This document shows, one piece after another, positions 53,127-61,600 of a DNA stretch of 64,000 bases. Every line of letters begins with the position of its first letter. Within the stretch, counting starts at the first letter, position 1. The notes below the pieces were generated by a model that made no database searches, was not told where the DNA came from, and saw nothing but the letters and a program-made list of their open reading frames with translations. Origin of the DNA: Prevotella sp. MA2016 (GTDB taxonomy: Bacteria > Bacteroidota > Bacteroidia > Bacteroidales > Bacteroidaceae); assembly GCF_000619825.1 (NCBI RefSeq), contig NZ_JHUW01000006.1, positions 124,001 through 188,000 on the forward strand. The letters are read 5' to 3'. Made by a program: the position numbers and the translations under genes.

Positions 53127-54806
53127 ATGTTACACATACGCTGCAAGAACAACAATGTCACTAAGAGTTTTCCCGAAGGAACTTCGCTGGTAGATGTCTA
53201 TCAGGCATTTGCCGCCGATCTCAACTTAAAATATCCCGTAGTTTCTGCCAAGGTGAATAATGCCTCGCAGGGACTGAAGTTCCGTTTGTATCAGAATCGC
53301 GATGTAGAGTTTCTCGATGCCACTCATGGTTCGGGCTTCCGTGTGTATGTACGTTCGCTGTGTTTTGTGCTCTACAAGGCCACCAGCGACGTGTTTCCAG
53401 GCAGTAAGCTCTTCATAGAGCACCCCATCTCCAAAGGTTACTACTGCAACTTCAAAAAGAAAAATGGCGAACCGCTTGCCGATGAGGATATAACCAAGAT
53501 TTGTCAGCGTATGAAGGAGATTGTTGATCTCGATCTGCCTTTCCGCCGTACCGAGGCCACTACCGACGAGGCTGTGCGTGTGTTTAGTGAGCGTGGCTTT
53601 GCCGACAAGGTGAAGTTGATTGAGACCAGCGGACAGATATATACCGATTATTACACCCTGGGTGATACCGTGGATTATTATTATGGCCCACTGGTGCCCT
53701 CGGCTGGCTATCTCAAGGTGTGGGGACTGGAGCGCTATCACGACGGACTGTTGTTGCGTGTGCCCGATAAGAGCAACCCTACACAGCTGGCACCCAAGGT
53801 GGATATGCCCCGCACGTTCGAGGTGTTTGCCGAGAAGGTGCGCTGGGATGTGATCATGCGCCTCTCTAATGCAGGCGATGTGAACAAGGCCATCCTGCGT
53901 GGTCATGCCTCAGAGCTGATACAGGTGAGCGAGGCCCTGCAGGAAAAGAAGATAGTCAAGATAGCCGAGGAGATAGATCGCCGTTTCCACGACCCTGAGC
54001 ACCCCATCCGTCTGGTGCTCATCACAGGCCCGTCAAGCTCAGGTAAGTCCACGTTCTGTAAGCGCCTCTCTGTGCAGCTGCTGGCCTGTGGCTTGCGTCC
54101 TTACTCTTTCTCTACCGACGATTACTTCGTGAACCGTGTCGATACCCCCAAACTGCCTAACGGCCAGTACGACTTTGATAATATCGAGACAGTAGATTAC
54201 AAGTTGCTGGGCGACCATCTGGAGCGCCTGATGAAGGGCGAGGTGGTAGAGGTGCCCGAGTATAACTTCGTGACTGGTAAGCGCGAGTGGAATGGCAAGA
54301 AGTTTAAACTCAACAATGATAGTGTGCTCATCATTGAGGGCATCCATGCCCTGAACCCTCTGCTCACCAAGCAGATTCCCGATTCGGCCAAGTATAAGAT
54401 CTATATCTCTGCCCTTACCAGTATCTCGCTCGACGACCACAACTGGATTCCAACGCAAGACAACCGCCTGTTGCGCCGCATCATCCGCGATTATAATAAA
54501 GGTGCTTTCTCTGCCCGTGAAACCATCAACCAATGGAAGAGCGTGTGCGAGGCTGAGGATTTATGGATAGCCCCCTTCCAGGAAACAGCCGATGTGATGT
54601 TCAACTCGGCGCTCAATATCGAGTTTGCCGTTTTGCGTACCCATGCCGAGCTCATCCTCTCGTCTGTGCCCAAGAACTGTCCTGAATATGCCGAGGCTCA
54701 TCGCCTGCTGAAGTTTCTCTACTATTTTATCCCCATCAGCGATAAGGAGATTCCCCCCACCAGCATCATGCGTGAGTTCGTAGGCGGCAGCAGCTTCAAA
54801 TATTAG
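53127..54806 (+). CDS. Nucleoside (uridine-type) kinase with TGS-like N-terminus
   Basis: 559 residues, cytoplasmic. Residues 1-60 resemble a TGS/ubiquitin-like fold (NVTKSFPEGTSLVDVY), the next ~140 a threonyl-tRNA-synthetase-like accessory domain (FIEHPISKGYYCNF), and from about 295 a phosphoribulokinase/uridine kinase domain with Walker A GPSSSGKSTF (about 301-310), the lid/base region STDDYFVNR and LIIEGIHALNP. This three-part protein is common in Bacteroidota and is usually annotated nucleoside kinase; its true substrate is unproven. Confidence 0.88.
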   Translation: MLHIRCKNNNVTKSFPEGTSLVDVYQAFAADLNLKYPVVSAKVNNASQGLKFRLYQNRDVEFLDATHGSGFRVYVRSLCFVLYKATSDVFPGSKLFIEHPISKGYYCNFKKKNGEPLADEDITKICQRMKEIVDLDLPFRRTEATTDEAVRVFSERGFADKVKLIETSGQIYTDYYTLGDTVDYYYGPLVPSAGYLKVWGLERYHDGLLLRVPDKSNPTQLAPKVDMPRTFEVFAEKVRWDVIMRLSNAGDVNKAILRGHASELIQVSEALQEKKIVKIAEEIDRRFHDPEHPIRLVLITGPSSSGKSTFCKRLSVQLLACGLRPYSFSTDDYFVNRVDTPKLPNGQYDFDNIETVDYKLLGDHLERLMKGEVVEVPEYNFVTGKREWNGKKFKLNNDSVLIIEGIHALNPLLTKQIPDSAKYKIYISALTSISLDDHNWIPTQDNRLLRRIIRDYNKGAFSARETINQWKSVCEAEDLWIAPFQETADVMFNSALNIEFAVLRTHAELILSSVPKNCPEYAEAHRLLKFLYYFIPISDKEIPPTSIMREFVGGSSFKY

Positions 54807-54822
54807 AATTTCTAAAAAAGCC

Positions 54823-54890
54823 CTCATCTCTCGAAACCCCTGTGTTTATGCGGGTTTCAGAAGATTTGTTGAGAGATGGAGACATTTTTT
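54823..54890. terminator. Bidirectional terminator hairpin with the VapE-repeat core in its loop
   Basis: Outer stem CATCTCTC (54825-54832) / GAGAGATG (54871-54878); inner stem GAAACCC (54833-54839) / GGGTTTC (54852-54858). A T-run follows on the plus strand and A-run (T on minus) precedes, so it can end both the kinase operon and the acyl-CoA ligase gene. The loop holds CCTGTGTTTATGCGGG (54839-54854), identical to both VapE-cassette cores 45-47 kb away. Confidence 0.75.
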
Positions 54891-54927
54891 TGAAACTGCT
54901 GCAAAAAAACAGTCAGGGCATATTTAC

Positions 54928-54987
54928 TCCCTACCAAGGGAACGCGTTGTTCCCTGCTTGGGAACATTGCGTTCCCACCATTGGGAA
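54928..54987. repeat. Tandem GGGAAC-N5-GTTCCC hairpin array
   Basis: Two tandem palindromes, GGGAAC-GCGTT-GTTCCC (54938-54954) and GGGAAC-ATTGC-GTTCCC (54960-54976), 22 bases apart, plus half-units TCCCT/AGGGA at 54928-54941 and GGGAA at 54983-54987. Adjacent arms can also pair across the spacers, giving alternative hairpins. It lies 30-90 bases after the stop of the acyl-CoA ligase gene (minus strand). Confidence 0.75.
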
Positions 54988-55018
54988 TATAATATACCTC
55001 TAATAAGATTGTTTCACC

Positions 55019-56662
55019 TTATTTATATAAGAAGCGCCGGATAGATTTCTTAGGCGTTTTTTCAAACTCTTGGTCTCTCTGCTCAAGCTTGGCTAACTGG
55101 CAGTAGTTGGGCAGGTGTTGGTTTACCTCCTTGCAGATGCTGTCAAGGTCAAGTTCCTCGCGTCGTAAACCCAAAGTTTGGAGTGTGTTGTCTGAGGCAT
55201 ATACCAGACCCACCAGTTTGTCTTCGCGCTTCACCACCACGCACTCGTCGAAGACAGAGTAGGATACCACCTGATCCTCAGCTTCCTCAGGATATACATT
55301 CTGGCCATTGGAGCCTAGCAGCATATTCTTCTTGCGCCCGCGGATATAGATAAAGCCGTCTTTATCCATCACACCTAGGTCGCCCGTGTGTAGCCAGCCT
55401 TCTGTGTCGATAGTTTCTTCAGTGGCTTCTGGGTTCTTATAATATCCCAACATCTTGTTGGCACCTTTGGCCACTATCTCGCCAGGCTCATTCTGCGGGT
55501 CGTCGCTCAGAATCTTTACCTCCATGTTTACAGCAGCCTTTCCGCATGAGCCCGGACGATGCTCTTTCCAGTCGGAGAAGGTGATGATAGGCCCGCATTC
55601 TGTCATGCCATAGCCAATGGTGTAGGGGAACTTAATCATGTGCAGCACTTTCTCTACCTCCTTGCTCAGAGCTGCTCCGCCCATGATAACCTCGTAGGCT
55701 CTCCCGCCTAATGCCTGATATAATTGTTTGCGAATCTTTCTGCATATCAGCTGTCGCACACCGGGCACCTTCATCAGTATCTCCATCTTTCGTGTCCTCA
55801 GTAAAGGCAGCACACGGTTGTTGATGATTTTCTCCATGACCAAAGGCACACAAAGGAAAATGTCGGGTTTTACTTCTTCGAAGGCTTTGAGCAGGATCTT
55901 CGGGGCAGGAACCTTGGTGAGGATATGTAGATGTGAGCCTGTCAGGATGCCATATAAAAAGTCGAAGGCAAATCCGAACATGTGTGCCATAGGTAGAATC
56001 AGGAACATGTTCATACTTCCATCGTTTGGAAGTGCACCGAATGCGAACTCCATGTTAGATTGTAACGAGCGCCATGGCAGCATCACGCCTTTAGGGTTGC
56101 CTGTAGAGCCACTGGTGTAGCTCAGTATCATCAGGTCGTCGGGCTGTTCGGCTTCGTAGTGCAGATGTTCTTTTTTATAGCCTTTGGGGTAGTGCTCTGC
56201 AAACATGGCGAATGCCTTTTCCTCCACTTGGTCGGTAAGGGCCGATGGTGTCATAGCCAGCAAGTCTTCCACATCGAGCATATACATAGGGCAGTCGCCA
56301 TCTGGCCACAGGTTGGCCAGTCGGTGGTGAGCTATCATAAACTTGGCATCACAGTGCTCGCAGAGCATCTTCAGCTGCATCTTGCTGTAGTCGGGCAGCA
56401 GAGGCACGGCCACGGCGCGATATGTGAGAACGGCCAGCATGGCAATGGCCCAGTTGCTGCTGTTCTTGTCGCAGATGGCCACTTTGTCGCCAGGTTTGAT
56501 GCCCAGCGATTTGAAGAGCATGTGCATATAGCATACTCGTACAGCGATGTCGCCATATTTGTATGTCGCGTTATTTCCCCAGTCTGTTAATGCCTCGTGA
56601 TCCCAATGCTCACGCATGACGGATTCCAGCTGTTTGATGATACTAAGTGTTTTAAATTGCAT
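55019..56662 (-). CDS. AMP-binding acyl-CoA synthetase/ligase
   Basis: 547 residues. ANL motifs: LSYTSGSTGNPKGVMLP (about 178-194), GYGMTECGPIITFS, WLHTGDLGVMDKDGFIYIRGRKKNMLLGSNGQNVYPEE, and a C-terminal lysine region PKKSIRRFLYK. It resembles long-chain fatty-acid CoA ligases. It activates a carboxylate as acyl-adenylate and then thioester. It is transcribed divergently from the MATE-NRPS genes and could supply an acyl starter for the NRPS; housekeeping lipid metabolism is the alternative. Confidence 0.9.
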   Translation of the reverse strand: MQFKTLSIIKQLESVMREHWDHEALTDWGNNATYKYGDIAVRVCYMHMLFKSLGIKPGDKVAICDKNSSNWAIAMLAVLTYRAVAVPLLPDYSKMQLKMLCEHCDAKFMIAHHRLANLWPDGDCPMYMLDVEDLLAMTPSALTDQVEEKAFAMFAEHYPKGYKKEHLHYEAEQPDDLMILSYTSGSTGNPKGVMLPWRSLQSNMEFAFGALPNDGSMNMFLILPMAHMFGFAFDFLYGILTGSHLHILTKVPAPKILLKAFEEVKPDIFLCVPLVMEKIINNRVLPLLRTRKMEILMKVPGVRQLICRKIRKQLYQALGGRAYEVIMGGAALSKEVEKVLHMIKFPYTIGYGMTECGPIITFSDWKEHRPGSCGKAAVNMEVKILSDDPQNEPGEIVAKGANKMLGYYKNPEATEETIDTEGWLHTGDLGVMDKDGFIYIRGRKKNMLLGSNGQNVYPEEAEDQVVSYSVFDECVVVKREDKLVGLVYASDNTLQTLGLRREELDLDSICKEVNQHLPNYCQLAKLEQRDQEFEKTPKKSIRRFLYK

Positions 56663-56695
56663 TTCGATGTAGTACTTATAGTTTTATTTATGCTG

Positions 56696-56703
56696 CAAAT
56701 ATA
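56696..56703 (-). promoter_or_regulatory. -7 box of the acyl-CoA ligase gene
   Basis: Minus-strand TATATTTG, 33 bases from the ATG. Confidence 0.6.
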
Positions 56704-56797
56704 AAGATATTAGTTGAAAAGTCCAAGAGACAATTTATTTTTTAAAATATTCTAATACTATGTGTTAAAAAAATGAAAACATTCAAAGTCTCTGTTA

Positions 56798-56825
56798 TTT
56801 GATAGATAAATTATATCTATATTTG
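56798..56825 (+). promoter_or_regulatory. Promoter of the MATE-NRPS operon
   Basis: TATATTTG (56818-56825) with TTTG (56798-56801) 16 bases upstream, 18 bases before the start at 56844. Confidence 0.6.
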
Positions 56826-56843
56826 CAACATATACCAATAATT

Positions 56844-58616
56844 ATGACTACAGAAGGAACGAATGTAACTCTATTTAACCGCAATCCATATCTAATAGCC
56901 AAGGCAATGAAGAATTTCCTTTTGGCTAGTATCCTCACTATGGCCGTAACTCAGGTTAATACGACTGTGGATGGCATCATTGTGAGTCATCTGGTAGCCC
57001 CAGATGCCCTGTCGGCTGTCAATCTTTTTATGCCCGTTTCGTTGCTGATAACTTCGTTCAGCACCCTGTTTGGCGTTAGTGCAACGATTGTTGCTGCACG
57101 GGCATTGGGTGAACGTGATAAAAGTCGGGTAGAGCATCTTCTTTCAACTGCCTTGCTTTCCATTATGTTTGTTGGCGGGCTAATAGCTGTTCTGGGCTGG
57201 CTATTCCAAGGACAGATATCAGACATGATCTGTCATGAAGAGCGTCTCCGTCCTTATTTTGATAGTTACATGATGGTGATGATGACTTGTGCTGTTGTCA
57301 CGATGACATCAACCCTTGTCGATCAGTCGGTTTCTATTGATGGGCATCCTGAGCTGGTGACGCGCTCTATTGTGATGGCGGCTTTTGTGAATGTTACATT
57401 TGATTTGCTGTTAGTAGGCGTATTCCATCTTGGTATTGCAGGATCAGCTTATGCCACAATCCTATCAGCACTCTTTAATATTTGTTTCCTTTCTCGCTAT
57501 CTCTATGGCAAGCAGTGCTCCTTCCGTATCAATCCCTTCTCAAAGTCGGACTTTAAGAGTCTGGGTGAGAACACCCTTGAGGGTACGCCACTCATCATCG
57601 GCAACCTGGTATTGACGGTGATGTTCCTGCTGATGAACAACATTATTCAGGACAAACAAGGGGCCGATGGTATGTTTACCTTATCAATATGTATCAACTT
57701 GTTAACCATCGGAATGATGTTCTCCAGCGGTATCGGCTCAACAACACTAGCCATAGGCGGTTTTCTCAGAGGACAGCAAGACTATATTGGTCTTAGAATA
57801 CTTGTCAAGAGAGCTCTTGTCATGGTTTTCTGTAGTTTGATAGTGATAGTTTGCATTATCGAGCTTTTCCCCGAACTTATCGGAACGTTGTTTGGCTCCA
57901 ATACGCCGGAACTGACCCTTTACACCAACCGTGTATTGCGCATCTTCGCCCCCATGCTCCCCTTTATTCTGTTGGCACTCACGCTGGCTAATATTTATCA
58001 GATGCAGGGCTACTTGATACTTACGGTAGTTGTAGTATCCTCTTTTCCTTTAATCCTTATACCAAGTTTGTTGATATGGCCGGAGATTGCGGGCAATGAC
58101 GCCATCTGGTATTCTTTCCCCTTTACCGGTATTATGGCCATCATTATGGCCCTTCTGATTACTGAGGTAGTGCGAATGAAAAAGAAGAACGTCACGCATC
58201 TCTCATTGGTTCCTATAGCCACTGCCGAAGAGAAAGAGGCGCTTAACATATCCATCGGCGCCACGAAAGAGCGTGTAGCAGAATCGCTGCAGGTGATTCA
58301 TAACTATTTGGACCAGTGTAAAATAGAAAAGAAAATGGCTAATGATATTACCCTCTGTACAGAAGAGATATTGCTCAATATCATTTACCATGCTGGCCGA
58401 AACAGCCTGTCTCACTACATCGATGTGCACATCCATTCGCACGACGGGAAAATGATAGTTTCTGTCAAAGATGACGGTAGGGCTTTCGATCCCGTTCATT
58501 TTGATGAGAACAAACGGAAAAATGGCCTGAAAATCCTGAATGGCCTCTGCCCAGATTTAGATTATCAGTATATGTATGGTCAGAATATGACATTTATGTC
58601 TTGGAAAATAGAATGA
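56844..58616 (+). CDS. MATE transporter fused to an RsbW-like HATPase domain
   Basis: 590 residues from ATG 56844 (the earlier in-frame start overlaps the promoter). Residues about 1-455 are a 12-helix MATE transporter (TQVNTTVDGIIVSHLVAPDALSAVNLFMP, VSATIVAARALGE, SSGIGSTTLAIGGFLRGQQDY). Residues about 465-590 form a GHKL ATPase of the anti-sigma kinase type: N-box TEEILLNIIYHA, G1-like KDDGRAFDP, and a short G2 region RKNGLKILNG. MATE pumps export drugs or metabolites by Na/H antiport. The ATPase suggests control by, or of, a partner-switching pathway. The NRPS gene starts 15 bases later. Confidence 0.9.
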   Translation: MTTEGTNVTLFNRNPYLIAKAMKNFLLASILTMAVTQVNTTVDGIIVSHLVAPDALSAVNLFMPVSLLITSFSTLFGVSATIVAARALGERDKSRVEHLLSTALLSIMFVGGLIAVLGWLFQGQISDMICHEERLRPYFDSYMMVMMTCAVVTMTSTLVDQSVSIDGHPELVTRSIVMAAFVNVTFDLLLVGVFHLGIAGSAYATILSALFNICFLSRYLYGKQCSFRINPFSKSDFKSLGENTLEGTPLIIGNLVLTVMFLLMNNIIQDKQGADGMFTLSICINLLTIGMMFSSGIGSTTLAIGGFLRGQQDYIGLRILVKRALVMVFCSLIVIVCIIELFPELIGTLFGSNTPELTLYTNRVLRIFAPMLPFILLALTLANIYQMQGYLILTVVVVSSFPLILIPSLLIWPEIAGNDAIWYSFPFTGIMAIIMALLITEVVRMKKKNVTHLSLVPIATAEEKEALNISIGATKERVAESLQVIHNYLDQCKIEKKMANDITLCTEEILLNIIYHAGRNSLSHYIDVHIHSHDGKMIVSVKDDGRAFDPVHFDENKRKNGLKILNGLCPDLDYQYMYGQNMTFMSWKIE

Positions 58617-58631
58617 AAAAATAATAGTAGT

Positions 58632-61600
58632 ATGAAAACCTATCCCCTATTACAATCGCAGCTGGGTGTTTTTATGGAATGGATGGCTGATCCTTCTATC
58701 ACCCGTTACAATTTGCCTCTTTATGTGGCATTTTCAAAAAAAATATCTTTTGACAAGTTAGAGAAAGCATTTAATCGTCTTGTGGCCAGTCGCCGTGTGT
58801 TACGGACTCGTTTTATACTTGATGAGGATGGGCTTCCCAGACAGTATGCTGCCGATGACATGCTTGTAAGCATTGCAAGAAATGCGATGAGCGAAGACGA
58901 ATTGCAAACTTATATGTCTGATGGTTTCGTACGCCCTTATGACCTGTTAAGCGGCGAACCACTATTTCGTATTGAGTTTATAGAGACACCGGAACATCAC
59001 GTAGTGTTGTTTGAAGTTCATCATGTTATAGCTGATGGTATGACGCTGGCACCCAATCTGACATTAAAGGATATGCCTGCCGCCTATGGTGGAGAGCAAC
59101 TGAAGGAGATTGCCTACGGATTATATGAATATGCCGAAGATGAACAGGCTACGATGAATTCTGATGCCTACGAGCGAGCTAAGGCTTATTATCAGGATTT
59201 GTTTGCTGGTCGTGAATTTACTTCGATTTCGCGTAGTGCTGCTAATCCATTGGGCAACTCTATCCACTTTGATGCCTATATGGACAGCGAAAAGGTAGAT
59301 GTATGGTGCCAGGAGAATGGTACGGCTGCGAATTTACTGTACATGGCAGCTTTTAGTTATGTTTTGGCAGAGGCCAGCAGGGATGACGAAGTGACATATC
59401 GTACCATCAATCATGGTCGCATGGATAAGCGTTTGATTGATGCCTATGGTATGTTTGTCAAGTCATCGCCTGTGCTTACCGTCATTGATCGTCAACAAAA
59501 GGTCATCGACTTTATCAAGAGTTTTCGTCGTGACTTAATGGCTACCATTCGATACGGAAGCTATCCTTTCAGTCATTTCTGTCGCGATTTGAAAATGAGT
59601 GGTGGCGTAGAGTTTGGATTCCAAGGGTTCAAAATCCAAGAATATATCGAATTGGATGGAGAGAAAGCTTTTGCCCATCAGATAGACCGAGGCAAATCAA
59701 CATCCGACCTGACGTGTATCATTTATTTGCGCAACGGGAAGTACGACATCCGACTGAGTTCAAGTGATGCCCTTAATAGTAGTGAAGACCTGCAGCGCAT
59801 GGCAAAAGCTATCAAGTCCACCGTCGAAAACATGATGGCTCGGCCCGAGGCCATACTGAAGAACCTGAGTATGCTCGACGATGAGGAGCGCCTTCGTGTA
59901 GAGAACTTCCGCTTTACAGCCAAGGCTGAAGTACCATATCATCTGTTTTATGAGCCTATTGAGAAGAATGCTGTATTGTATCCAGATCGTCAGGCACTCA
60001 TTGCAAAAGATCGTACCCTTACCTTTGCAGAGCTGAACACCGAGGCTAACAAGGTGGCTCATGCCCTGATACGCAAGGGTGTGAAGCGTGCAGATCGCGT
60101 GGTGTTATTGCTACCTCGCACTAGTGCTGTTATCGTGAGTATGTTTGGCGTCAGCAAGACAGGTGCCGCCTATATTCCATGCGACCCTGCCTATCCTGCC
60201 GATCGTATCAATCTGATTGTTAGCGACTCTGAAGCTCCCTATATCATAACAACCAAGGGGCATGCAGCCGATTATCCTTCTGAGAAAGTTATCCTCATTG
60301 ATGATATTTATGGTTCAGAGAGTCAGCCACAACCAGGTGATGAACAGAACCCACAAGTGGAGGTTAATCCTGATGATTTGGCTTATCTTATTTATACATC
60401 AGGTTCTACTGGTCGTCCAAAGGGTGTAATGCTGCGCCATGTGGGTATCACGAACTATCTATACGATCACCCAGCCAATGTACATATCCACGGACTGATG
60501 GAATTAGGCGTGAAGACCTTTGTGTCTATCACAACACTATCGTTCGATATGTCGCTCAAGGAGTTTGCTGGTTCGTTGTTCAATGGTATCACCTCGGTGC
60601 TGGCCGATGAGCAGGAGGTAATGGATGCACAATTGTTAGCCGACTTGATGAGACGCACTTCTGCCGAAGCTATCAATGGCACCTGTTCGCGAATATTGAG
60701 TTATATGGAGCTGCCTGCTTTCTGTGAGGCACTATCGCATTGTAAGGCTGTATGGGCAGGTGGTGAGAAATTCCCCATGCAACTGCTGACATCTCTACAG
60801 TCTATGGGTGTTCATATATTTAATACCTATGGACCTACGGAGATTACCGTTTCGTCGAATATAGCCGACCTGACGCATGCACGTAAGGTAACTGTTGGAC
60901 ACCCATTGCTGAACTATGAGGAATTTATTATAGATAGTTATGGAAACCAATTGCCTGTGGGCTTTACTGGCGAACTGCTGATTGGTGGACCTGGTGTGGC
61001 TCGTGGCTATAACAACCTGCCCGAGATGACAGCCGAACGCTTTGTAGAATACCAAGGTCTCAGAGTTTATCGTTCGGGCGACCTTGCACGTTGGGAACCA
61101 GACGGAGATGTGGAGATACTGGGCCGTAATGATGGTCAGGTGAAGTTGCGTGGCTTCCGCATCGAGTTGGGTGAGGTAGAAGGTCTTGCTGTTAAGTTTG
61201 AAGGTATCCGCCAGGCTGTGGCCGACGTGAAAGAGATAGGAACAGCTCAGCATTTATGTCTGTATTATGTGAGCGATAACCCTATTGACGAAGATGCGCT
61301 CAAGGCATTCATCGCGTCAAGTCTGACAGAATATATGGTACCTTCGGTGTATATTCAGATTGATGCAATACCGCTGACGCCAAATGGTAAAACAAATCGT
61401 AAGGCACTGCCTACACCATCACTAAAACTGGATGAGGTGATTGCGCCAGAAACAGAGATGGAGAAGATCATCTTTAGCTTGGTTGCAGAATTGCTGCAAT
61501 TGGAAGGATTTGGCGTTACCAACGACCTGATTGCCTTAGGATTATCGTCGCTGGCTGCCATGCGCCTGGCTGCTACTATCAAGAAAAAACTAGACATCCA

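Noticed and set aside
54928..54987. CRISPR array
   Set aside because: Units are 22 bases with 5-6-base gaps and internal palindromes; there are no unique spacers and no cas genes.
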